DNA from: Tenrec ecaudatus
Taxonomy: Eukaryota; Chordata; Mammalia; Afrosoricida; Tenrecidae
Reading direction: 5' to 3'
Assembly: GCF_050624435.1 (NCBI RefSeq)
Contig: NC_134540.1
Coordinates: 24,330,001-24,394,000 of the forward strand
Length of the DNA stretch: 64,000 nt
Shown: positions 24,105 through 34,747 of the stretch, in pieces
How positions within the stretch are numbered: the first letter of the stretch is position 1
Layout: each line of letters starts with the position of its first letter
Translations under genes and position numbers: made by a program
Notes under the pieces: generated by a model
The model's input: the letters and a program-made list of their open reading frames with translations, nothing else
What the model was told of the DNA's origin: nothing
The model's database searches: none

Positions 24105-26986
24105 TGGATAGCAGAAAAACATAGTCTGGTGCAGGACCAGAAGACAAGCCCTCATATTGAAAGTAGCTCAAAAGCTGATGGGGAAAGGGCTGCCTCCTCA
24201 AAGTCAATTTCACCATAGGTCATTTCAGGGCCTTCACTGACTGATGTGACATGACTTATAGCTATACACATACATACGTTAAACATCAGATGGGAATGTA
24301 TGGATTGGTAGTTGAAAAAATAAACTGGGATACTTGAAGGTAGATCTTAGACATTAATCAGCTGAAATGGTTTGGAATTGGAAATTTTTAATTAGATAAT
24401 CATATGGTTTATTATGCCACGCTGACAGATTCAGAAGGAACAGCATCATATTCATTGTCAAAAAGAACATTCTAGCATCTCTCCTGAAGTACATGACTGT
24501 CAAGCATAGAATAATAGCCATATGCCTACGAAAAAGACCTACAACTATTATTGAGGATGGGGTTCAAAATATAGCTCATATTCAAATTTATAGTCCAATC
24601 ACTAGTTGCCAAGATAAAGAAATAGAAGATTTGAAATTAAGATACACTGATCATTATTGACAATTGGAATGCAAAAATTGGAAACAACAAGAAAGGATTA
24701 GCAGTTGGAAAAATACATACTTGGTTATAGAAATGATGCTTTAGATTTCATGGTAGAATTTTGCAAGACCAATAACACCATCATTAAAAATACCTTCTTT
24801 CAATAACATAAATGGTGACTGTACACATGGAACTTACCAGACTCCTCTGTGGAAAGAAATGATGGAACAACTTAATATCAATAGTCAGAACAGGAAAGAA
24901 AATGGCGTAGAATAGACCATCAGTTGTTCATACCCAAGTTCAAGTTTAGGCTAAAGAAAATTGAAATAAGTCTACACAAGCTAACATATGACCTTCAGGA
25001 CAAATTACTTGAATTGCTTACTTGAAATTAGAGACCATTTCCAAAATAGATTTTAAACTTTAAACACTAGTGACTGGAGACCCAAAGAATTGTGAGATGA
25101 CATCAAGGACACCGTATGAATCACTTAAAAGACAGGAACGAAAGAAAAGGGCAAAATTGATGCCAGAGGAGACTTTGAAACTTGCTCTATAATGTAGAAG
25201 CAATGATAAAGTAAAAGAGCTGAAAAGAAATTTCAACTGACAATGAAATATGAAAAGAAGTGCGGAATAGGAAAATGAAGAAGAGAATATGCTACATTCT
25301 CCAGCTAAAATAAATTTCTTTTAAGTTCAATGATGGAGTTGCAATACTGACAAATTCAAAGTCAAAATTTTGTAGACTCCAGGACGCATCAAAAAGAGCT
25401 GGAAGGAATTCAGAGATTGTTTAACATTCAATAATTTCAACAGGCAGTCCCGTGTCAAGAAGTGATGATATTGCAGGAAAAATCCAATTTCACTGATAGC
25501 AAGGGGGAAAAGCAAATCTCCAGGAATTGTAGAAATACCAATTAAAATGTTGCAACAAAATTGTGCAACATTGGAAGTGCTCACTCATCCAAGTCAGGGA
25601 ATTTGGAAAATGGCAAACATGGCCAAGCTGCTGGAAGAGATTCACATGTGATCAGTTTACAATGAAAGTTTATCCAACAGAATGCAAAAATTATTTTTAA
25701 AATATAATAAATACCACACACAATAAAATCTATTCTTGAAGATAATTAAAAAATAGTTTCAGTGTGAACTCAGAGAACAAATAGTAATTGAAGCCATACT
25801 TAGAAGAGATTGTGGAACAAAAGAGAAAACTGCTGATATCTTATGTATGTATCGTGGCTGAAAACAGGCACTACCAGAAAGCTGGTTACCCACGTTTTAT
25901 TGACTATACAAGCACCTTTAAGTGCGTGATTCATAACAGATTATGGATTACACTGGGATGAATGTGTATTCCAGAACCCATAATTATGCTCCTGAAGAGC
26001 ATTCAAACAGAATAAAGGGACAGTGGGTAGTTTGAAATCATAAAAGGCGTGAGTCAGGATTGTTTCCTTTCACCATATTTATTAAATCTGAATATGGAGC
26101 AAATGTGTTTGGAGGCTGGAGTATATGAAAAGGAATGAGACATCATTCAAGATCAGAGAAAGGTGTAACAGCAACCTATAACGTGTAGATGGCACTAACT
26201 TATTCAAAGTAAAGATTGATTTTTTTACAAAGTATTTACTGATAAAGATTAAGGATCCCAGTATTCAGTGTGGATTACATTGAACCGAAAAATTACAGAA
26301 GTCCTCACAACTGGACCAATCAAACATTATGGCAAATAGAAAAATGATTAGCATTGTCAAGGATTTTATTTACTTGGATTCACGATCAATGCCTGTGAAA
26401 GCAGTAAAAAAAAAAATCAAAAGAAGGCACCATTCAAAATCAGGCAAATCTGCCACCAAAAATGTCTTTATAGCAGTGGTTCTCATCCTTCCTAATGCCG
26501 CAACCCTTTAATACAGTTCTTCATGTTGTAGTGACCCCAACCATAAAATTGTTTTCGTTGCTACTTCATAACTATAATTTTGCTTCTGTTATGAATCAGA
26601 CAACCCCTGTGAAAGGGTCGCTCGACCCCCAAAGGAGTCGCAAACCACAGATTGAGAATCACTGCTTTAAAGTCTTAAAGATCAAAGAATTCACTAAGGT
26701 GTGCATGACATAAACCATGATATTTTCAGTTGCCTCCTATGTATGTGGAAATTGGACTATGAATAAGGAAAGTTTAAAAAAGTATCGATTTGTTTGGATT
26801 GTGGTGTTGGCAGAGACTGCTGATTAAATTGTTGGCTTCAAGGAGAACAAATCTGTCCAGCCAGAATAGGCCTCAGAATCAAGGATGGCAAGCATCTACC
26901 CCACAGACTTGAGGCATGTCCAGAAGGGCCAGACCTCGAGAAAGATACATGAGCAAATAATGACTTGATGGAACTGAACAACAATT
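24105..26986 (+). pseudogene. Near-complete RTE-type LINE relic (endonuclease and reverse transcriptase)
   Basis: This is the longest RTE copy in sense. Part of the 5' region is present at 24150-24230 (GGGCTGCCTCCTCAAAGTC). The apurinic-type endonuclease follows. A clear relic of its last catalytic pair, Asp-His, lies at 24915-24920. The thumb/palm linker and reverse transcriptase come next. The YADD box is destroyed: 26182-26196 reads Arg-Val-Asp-Gly-Thr. The 3' end is shortened, with a tail GACTTGATGGAACTG near 26962. Frame breaks are many. A hAT element splits it at 26474-26664. RTE LINEs of this type mobilise AfroSINEs, which share their tail. Confidence 0.88.
26474..26664 (-). mobile_element. 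Non-autonomous hAT (SPIN-like/URR1-like) element, 191 bp, inside the RTE LINE
   Basis: The ends are CAGTGGTTCTCATCC and GATTGAGAATCACTG. The 8-bp duplications CTTTATAG (26466-26473) and CTTTAAAG (26665-26672) match 7 of 8 and derive from the RTE sequence itself. Its interior matches 13771-13963 and 49108-49285 in reverse orientation. Confidence 0.92.
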
Positions 26987-27190
26987 GTGATTTTCTTGTA
27001 AATCTTACATTTAGATAAAAGTACTTTGTTATGTCTGTATGTATTTATTGCCCCTTAAAAAAGGAAATGCTAGTTTTTTATTTCATTGGTTCATTTCCTT
27101 CCTAAACAGAAGTGAAACTAGTGGCCTGTCTCATTTTAGTGGGGGTAAATAAATAAGTACTAAATTAAATATGCCTCTTTTTAATTTTTT
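26987..27190. other. No gene recognised
   Basis: A short AT-rich spacer between the RTE relic and an AfroSINE. Confidence 0.5.
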
Positions 27191-27320
27191 AAGGAACCCT
27201 GGTAGCATAGTAGACTATATTCCCATAAAGATTTAAAGCCTCAGAAACCCAAAGGGACCATTCGACTCTGCCCTATAGATCACATTAGCCCGAACTGACT
27301 CAGTGAGAGCAAGTTTGAGT
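27191..27320 (+). repeat. AfroSINE, sense, internally deleted
   Basis: The head AACCCTGGTAGCATAGTAGA jumps directly to CCCATAAAGATTTAAAGCCT, so the box B region is missing. The tail AACTGACTCAGTGAGAGC is present. Confidence 0.75.
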
Positions 27321-27741
27321 TTATGCTGAATCAGTTCGTTCTTTTAATGGCTATTAAACATACTAGTATGATACATATCACCCAAAAGTGCTTCACCAGT
27401 CCCCCCAAATCAACTAAAGCACCCCATGGAAACAACTAAAATCGTACCAAGTATTAACCCATAATGAGGAGGACTTGAATAGGGATATCGGCATGGACAC
27501 ACAGTATCTACGATTATTAAAAATGGAGTATTCAAGTGATGAAATTCAAATTTTATAAATGACACAAATTGAAAAATACATGAATATAATATGTGCCTCT
27601 TGTACATCACTGTTGCGAAGGAGGAGAAGGAAGCTGGCAGGTACTTTCTGAAGGATCACTTGGCGATCTAATGGAAGTCTTTAGCCCAGAAGTTCTTAGA
27701 TTAAGAACGTGACTTTAAAAAGTCTAGTACCAGGGAAAATA
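27321..27741. other. No gene recognised
   Basis: Unique AT-rich DNA without a motif. Confidence 0.5.
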
Positions 27742-27838
27742 AGACAAATACAAAAACTGCAATTGAGTTGATTCCAACTCATAGTGACCCTCAAGGACAG
27801 AGTAGAAATGCACCCAGGTGTTTTCTACAGGGACTAAT
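27742..27838 (-). repeat. AfroSINE, antisense, tail half (split by family T)
   Basis: The antisense tail (GAGTTGATTCCAACTCATAG) runs to TTTTCTACAGGGACTAA, where the SINE stops. The rest of the SINE resumes at about 30043. Confidence 0.8.
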
Positions 27839-30042
27839 TTTTTTTATCATTTTATTAGGGGTTCATACAACTCTTATCACAATCCATACATCAATTGTGT
27901 AAAACACATATCTGCATTCACTGCCCTCATCATTCTCAAAACATTTGCTCTCCACCTAAGCCCCTGACATCAGCTCCTCATTTCCCCCCTCACTCCCCGC
28001 TCCCGCTCCCTCATGAGCCCTTGATAATTTATAAATTATTATTTTTTCATGTCTTGCCATGTCCAACATCTCCCTTCACCCACTTTTCTGTTGTCCATCT
28101 TCCAGGGAGGAGGTTATATGTAGATCCTTGTAATTGGTTCCCTCTTTCAAACCCACTCTTCCTCGAACCTCCCAGTATCGCCACTCACATCACTGGTCCT
28201 GAAGATATCATCCAACCTGGATTCCCTGTGTTTCCGTTTCCTATCTGTACCAGTGTATGTCTTCTGTTCTAGCTAGATTTGTAAGGTAGAATTGGGATCA
28301 TGATAGTGGGAGGGTGGGAAGCATTTCGGAATTGGAGGAAAGTTGTATGTTTCATCGTTGCTACACACACTGACTGGATCGTCTCATCCCAGAGGCCCTT
28401 CTGTAAGGGGATGTCCAATTGCCTACCCCTTACTCCACCCCCGCCCCCTCATTTACAATGATATGGTTTTTTGTTCTGATGATGCCTGATACCTGATCCC
28501 TTCAACACCTTTGATCACCAAGGCTCTTGTGTTTCTTCCATGTGGGCTTTGTTGCTTCTGAGCTAGATGGCCACTAGTTTACCTTCAAGCTTTTAAGACC
28601 ACAGACACTATATCTTTTGATAGCCGGGCACCATCAGCTTTCTTCACTACATTAGCTTAAGCACCCATTTGTCTTCAGCGATCATATCAGGGAGGTGAGC
28701 ACAAATGATGTGTTTTTTGTTCTTTGATGCCTGATAACTGATCCCTTCGGCACTTCATGATCACAGAGGCTGGTGTGCTTCTGCCATGTGGGCTTTGTTG
28801 CTTCTGAGCTAGATGGTTGCTTGTTTACCTTCAAGCTTTTAGGTCCCCAGATGCTATATCATTTGATAGCCAGGCACCATCAGCTTTTTTCACCACATTT
28901 GCTTATTCACTGCTTTGTCTTCAGTGGTTGTGCTGGGAAGGTGAGCATCATAGAATACCATTTAATAGAAGAAAGTATCTTGCATTGAGGGAGTACTTGA
29001 GTGGATGCCCAATGTTCTTCTGCTACCGTAATACTAAACCTGTAAATATATGGACATAGCTCTATTTCTCTATCCTTATATATAAATATATTTACATAAG
29101 TACATGCATTTATTTAGACCTCTATAAATACCCTTTTCCTCCTAGCTCTTTCCTCTATTTCCTTTGACTTTCCTTTTGTCCCACTATCATGCTCAGTCTT
29201 CATTGGGGTTTCAGTAATTCTTCTTGGTTGCATTACTCTTGATCATGCACTACAAAGCTTGCTACACCCTCCTCACCATCGATTTGGATCCCTTGTTGTT
29301 CCCTTGTCCCTGGGTATGTTAACATCACTACCTTCCCCACACCTCCCCTTCTCCCGTGTCCCCCCAAAACTATCAGTCCTGCTGTTTTCTCCTCCAGATT
29401 GTTCATCCAGCCTATCTTATTTAGATAGACCTGCAGAGATAATAACATGCACTAAAATAAGACAGAGCAAAACCAAGCAACAATATGCAACGAAACAACA
29501 AGAAACCAATGACAAACAAAACAAGGAAGGAAAGGTTGTAGATAGTTCAAGGACTGTTTGTTGGCCTTTAGGAGTCTTTTCCAGCCCAGTCTGTTGGGGC
29601 ACCACACCCTGGCCCCAAAGTCCACCCTCGGCATTCCCTGGGGACCTTGCTGCTTCATGCTCTTGCTGTGCTATTGCACCCCCTTAGTGTTTTACCTCCA
29701 TGTGGCAGGAGCAGAGCAGGTGCAATTCCCACAATGTGTCTCCGGTTTTGTCCCCTTTAGGGCTATGAGTCAATGAACAATGTCATGTCTCATAGTGGGG
29801 CCAGCCATATGGTCCTTTTTGTGAACTGGCTCCTCTAATTGGCAACATTGTCCGCATGGCCTGGTGAGCCAGGATACGCTCCACCCTCTTCTCCTCCCCC
29901 TTCGTCAGCTCCTGTGTGCTCCAATCAGAAATGCCCCTCTCCTGTAGCTGCAGATTCAGTGCTGCCCTTTGAGATAAATTCTTCTGGGGGGAGGGGGAGG
30001 TGTCCATGTAGTAGGTGGGATTGGCCCCCGGGAAGCCACTGA
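27839..30042 (-). repeat. Family T retroposon, long copy, antisense, inserted in an AfroSINE
   Basis: This copy is about 2.2 kb. It opens with a T run and TCATTTTATTAGGGGTTC, the antisense of the AATAAA end. The internal module of about 245 bp occurs twice, near 28500 and 28745 (shared TTCTTCCATGTGGGCTTTG type block). The pyrimidine-rich antisense region, the TCATCCAGCCTATCTTATT block and the GGACTGTTTGTTGGCCTTTA block follow. Open frames such as 29259-29687 are incidental. No reverse transcriptase or other known domain is present. Both sides are halves of one AfroSINE, which fixes the limits to within a few bases. Confidence 0.85.
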
Positions 30043-30131
30043 TCTTTACGGGAGTAAATAGCTTCATTTTTCCCAATGTGGTTGGTGGATTAGCAGCTTG
30101 ACATCTAACGTTCCCCAGTACCAGGACTTTT
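30043..30131 (-). repeat. AfroSINE, antisense, head half (split by family T)
   Basis: TGATCTTTACGGGAGTAAAT continues from the break in the left half. The head side GGTGGATTAGCAGCTTGACA follows. Confidence 0.78.
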
Positions 30132-31943
30132 TAGTACAGTAAGAGTAGAAGCTATTATCAATTGATTGAGTCACACACACCAAATATTAAGCTAAGACTT
30201 TTCAGTACTTTATGTACTACTAATACAAACCACATGGATCATGTTGCAGATGGAGAAACTGCACATTCAAGAAGTTAAAAAGAATTAAATAATCTTCACT
30301 TAATTCCAAACACAGAACTTGAGAGAGAGGATTCCTGGAACTTCACCCTCAAAGGTCCCACAGGGGGTCCTCTTCATCATCCTCCATCCTAAATTGCTTT
30401 TCTATGAACAAGTGCAAGAACGCATCATAGTTTGCAATAGCAAAGGAAATTGTAGACATGTTCAACAATAGTAGATCAATTTAATAAGTTATGGCTTATC
30501 TATACAACAGTATACTAGTCAGCTTTAAGAAATAATTTATTATATTTATTGGCAGGATAAATCACAGAAAAGGGGGTCTCAAATATATGTGCTCAGTAGA
30601 GGAATCCATTATGAGAATAATGAGGTTTTAATCTATTTTGTTTATCTGTTTTCCCCCTAGTTCTCCACAATGAAAATAACTTGTTTACATAATATATTGT
30701 TATATACCTATAATGTTTAAGCTGTGCTTGGTTTTTATAGTCAAGATTCTAGGACTGAGAATTATGCTTGGGCAATAATACTACCCTTTATAGAATTCTT
30801 TCTTATTAAGCCTTCCTGATTGTGTGTGTTACATTTTTAACATGAATCAATTCAACATAAATATCTTATATATATATTTTAAAGGGCCTGAAAGAGAAGT
30901 ACCTTTCTAAGCACACCTATATACATTGCTTGCAAAAATTCTTAAAATAGCTTTTACCCATTAAAATCTTAAGAGAAGTCCACAAGCTAAATTAATGCCT
31001 GGACTGCAAAAAAAAAAAGCCATAATGAGCTTAATATTATTGCTTTCAAAAATATAGACCAATTGTTAATAGACTCTTTTACAATAGGAAGTACCTTTAG
31101 GGGCCAGTCTAACAAAAATTAAGATCAGTTTATATAGCTTTACAAAAGGTTTGGTGGTAGCATTAAAATGTCCAGTGTACTTATTTGTATGCTTTTGTGC
31201 TCACCCACAAATTTACTTCTTCTCAAGCTTAGTGCATAAAGAATTGAACTGATATACCTGTGGTCATTCCTCCAGAAATGCTATTGTATATATATACTGC
31301 TTGTCTAACAGGAGTTTGGTTTCTTAGATCTAGCTATTCTTAATTCCTGACCCACAGTGTTCAAAGCCAAAGATTTAGACATTCTTACTGTCTGGCTCAG
31401 CCATCTTTAGTGTAGTGTTTGTCTAAACCATTTTAGGCATCTAATGTCACTAGTGTATATCAGAATTGCCAGGCATCAATACATAACCTTATTATTCCAA
31501 AACAAACGTATTTTGAGCACACATTTTATATGCTATTGCTATCGCTGGCCTATTTGCTGGCCAAAAAAAAATTCCATATGCCATCTGGGGAGGTCCACCA
31601 CTCATTGACATCATTTACATAGCAGTGCTTTCCAAAGTTTAGATTTGATTTCTTGTTAAAATAACATGCCTGAAGGGAACGCGTCTCAGAAAGTGTGTTC
31701 CTACCATGGGTGAGAAATGGCTTTGTGGTGACTAGTTTGACCTATCTACTCTGGTTTCTATGGAAACTGTTGGAAGATTTCCTTTGAAATATATGAAAGC
31801 CTGAAGATGTGTTGAGGTTGTTGATCAGAGATGATTTCAGCCTCCAATATTTAGCATCTTTCCAACTGGCCTCAATCTAAAGACTTCCCTCGCCTTGATA
31901 TGCTTGAGTAGACAAAGAACAATCGCTTCTGAGAACAGTCTGT
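30132..31943. other. No gene recognised; unique AT-rich DNA
   Basis: A long, mostly repeat-free stretch with AT-rich runs. No open frame longer than 60 codons appears. It could hold intronic or regulatory sequence, but nothing shows this directly. Confidence 0.45.
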
Positions 31944-32423
31944 TCACAGTTGCCAACTAAATTCCTTGTTCCTTCCACAACTTAGGTTGATTCTTATCAG
32001 TTTTGCTACCTGTTGACCAGAAAGATTAGGGTAGTATTTCTCTTCCTGGTTTGCTGTTACTCCCTTAAAGAGTACATCGTTGTCACCGAGTATATCTGGG
32101 GATATGTGTTTTATATTGTGGTTGTTCTTACTTGATAAACTGTCAACACAGAAGAGCTCTCCTAGCAATGCTCCGACAACGATGGGTGGACTAGAGGCAC
32201 GTATATTTGAATATGGTCACCCAAAGCCAATATGCAGAATGTTGCCAGACCATGAAATCTCACCACTTACTCTTGCTCTTGTCAGTTCCTGGACACAGAG
32301 TGTGTTGTACATAAATTGTCTGCGCTGAGAGAAGTGGCTAATTAGCATAGCAATAACACCTTCCTCAATATTAGTCAGTGGAATAGCTTCCCCAAGGAAG
32401 AATTGTACTATATTTGAAGCCAT
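31944..32423 (-). pseudogene. Possible 160-codon pseudogene frame with one stop; identity unknown
   Basis: A single minus-strand frame runs from ATG at 32423 to a stop at 31944, with only one internal stop, TGA at 32217-32219. That stop could be a decayed CGA (a CpG). The ATG sits in a good context (GGCGATGG), and an in-frame TAA lies just upstream. The N-terminal part reads MASNIVQFFLGEAIPLTN and the C-terminal part ends in GRNKEFSWQL. No repeat family was recognised here. I do not recognise the protein. Given the window size, one such frame can arise by chance, so this is weak. Confidence 0.2.
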
Positions 32424-33254
32424 CGCCAGAGTAATTTAAACTGACATTGGGCAAGGCTTCAGAGGACAAACTAAAGGGAATGGATCTTCACTGGCAAAAA
32501 GTAGGGGCTGAAGAGAAGATGTACGAAAAAGCAAGATAGATAGACTGTACAAAATTACTGTCTTTGTTTTATTTTTGGATGTACTTTTGTATGCATTACC
32601 AGATAGTCTTACCTAATTTTTATCTAAATGAACTACAGGAGGTGAATTTCCAGTGGGATAAATCGGCTATGATCTGGCAATTTAATCCACCTGACAATTT
32701 TGTGACCATCCAACTGAGACGTGCACATAAAAATCTAGCCACATGTGTAATTATTGTAAATAATGCTTAATTGAATTTACATCTATTAAAGATTCCCTTA
32801 AGATATAAGGGTCCAATCACTTTGTACCCCTCTTCCACCATTGTGGTGTGCCCCACATGAATTACTTAATTCTAAGCAGATATTTCTATTATTAGAAACT
32901 TTATTGAAGCCCCCTGCTTTTAAAACAAATCCATATTGGACTGTTAGTGGTAAGCCTCAGTTGCATAAGTAATGGTTATCCTGTGCAATGAATAATTTAG
33001 TCATAATTTTAAAATAATTCATCACAAGCAACACGTGAGTAGAAAAAGAACGAATCACTAACACATGATGCTATCCAGATACCTCTGTGGGCAGTGTTGT
33101 AGTTTATGATGTCAGCTGGTTCATTATGCTTCCTTTTCCCTATTGGCTCTGCTAACTATCAATCATGTTAGAAAACCTTAGCATTGGCGTCATACTCAAA
33201 GTTGAGTAGCTTAAGTTGATATTCACTATACCTGCATTCCTTTAGTTTCATTCT
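32424..33254. other. No gene recognised
   Basis: Unique AT-rich sequence. A 68-codon frame at 32564-32770 shows no motif. Confidence 0.45.
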
Positions 33255-33440
33255 GATGAGAGCACATTTGTCCCCAGGGGACATGTGGCAGTGCCTGGAG
33301 ACATGTTCACTTGTCACACTGGGTGGGTGGGAGGATGCTACTGACATCTTTGTGGAAAATCCAAGGATGCTGCTAAACCTCCTACCATGCACAAAGCATC
33401 TTCCACAACAAGCACTGCCTGATCCAGGCAATTAATAGTG
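33255..33440. mobile_element. MER5-type hAT-Charlie remnant
   Basis: GGGGACATGTGGCAGTGCCT, GGAGGATGCTACTGACATCT, GATGCTGCTAAACCTCCTAC and CACAACAAGCACTGCC follow the order of the ancient eutherian MER5A/B transposon. The ends are eroded. Confidence 0.8.
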
Positions 33441-33689
33441 ATTCAGATTTAAAAACACTCCACTTGGGTACTTTTGATGACAAGAGGTCCATTTACTTGT
33501 TTTCGGCTAAAAAAAAAGAGGGAAATTCTTTTAATGGAACCAAAGTGTGCAATTATAGATCAAAGATTACAAGCTCAAAGTCTAAGAGGAACTTGGCAGG
33601 AAATATAAGTGAGCCAATTAGCCAGGATAATAAGACCACATTTTGCTTAGCAGCCACTACCTAACTCCTGGAATTTGTTGTCAGGCAAG

Positions 33690-33868
33690 ACCAAAGGCCC
33701 ATGGCAAACCACCAGTTACTGACTCACGGTGACCCCATGTGTGTAGAACTGCACTCCCTGGGTTTGGGGTAGCTAATTTTTGGAGTTATAGCTAAGCTGA
33801 CCTTTCTTTGGAGGCACCTCTGGGTGAATTCACACCTTGAACAGCCCAGTTAGCAGTTAAGCAAGATG
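33690..33868 (-). repeat. AfroSINE variant, antisense
   Basis: GACTCACGGTGACCCCATGT is the antisense tail. GGAGGCACCTCTGGGTG and GTTAGCAGTTAAGC follow toward the head. Confidence 0.82.
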
Positions 33869-34199
33869 ATAATTTGCATAGCCCAAGTATTCCTTGGTGT
33901 AAACAACTTTGCCATTTTTCAAGACAAAACAGAAAATATAGATTTTAAATGAAATCTGCTGAATCTTCCACATTTCGAACTAGTTTTTTTTTTAATTCTT
34001 TTTTTCTAGACATTTATTCTAGAGAAGTCAACCAAAAATATACCTGGGGATCAATTTTAGATTTTCTACCTGTGTTTTAGCCTGTTCCCATTTCTGACTC
34101 TCAGAATATATGCATCAGCTCCTCAGAAGAAAGAAAAGTCTACCTGCTCTTGTAAAAATGTACAGCCTTGGACACCCTACATAGCATTGCGATAAATTA

Positions 34200-34405
34200 A
34201 AACAGGCACCATGGTAGTGGGTTTGGTTTGTGCTTGCTGCCACCGTTGGGTTGCTAATTGCTGTTCAAATCCACCAGTCATACTGAAAGGGAAAGCCAAG
34301 GTTATCGATCGGCTTGTATAAAGTCTGAGGAACACAAAAGGCCAGCTGTACTTTGTCCACGGGGTCACTGTGAGTCACGATAGACTAGGGGACAGTAGAT
34401 TTGAT
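34200..34405 (+). repeat. AfroSINE, sense, diverged
   Basis: The head is CACCATGGTAGTGGG. The middle is present (AAATCCACCAGTCATACTG), and the tail CGGGGTCACTGTGAGTCACG is clear. Confidence 0.72.
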
Positions 34406-34441
34406 TTAGGTTTCTAAGTCAGTAACTCATTTTAAGCACTG

Positions 34442-34747
34442 TTTAATTTTTTTTAAAAAATCATTTTATTGGGGGTTTGTACAATTCATATCACCATCCA
34501 TCCATCCATCCATTGTGTCAAGCATATTTGTACATTTTTTGCCATCATCATTCTCAAATCATTTGCTTTCTACTTGAGCCCTTGGTATCAGCTCCTCATT
34601 TTTCCCCTTCCCTCCATCATGATAATTTGTAAATTATTATTCTGTCATGTCTTACACTGTCCGGCATCTCCCTTCACCCACTTTTCTGTTGTCCGTCCCC
34701 CAGGGAGGAGGTTATATATAGATCCTTATAATTGATCCCCCCTTTCT
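34442..34747 (-). repeat. Family T retroposon, short 3'-end copy, antisense
   Basis: A T-rich run and TCATTTTATTGGGGG start the copy. A CCATCCATCCATCC run follows, then TCATTCTCAAATCATTTGC, TCTGTTGTCCGTCCCCCAGG and the truncation near 34747. The GGAT site has five units. Confidence 0.88.
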
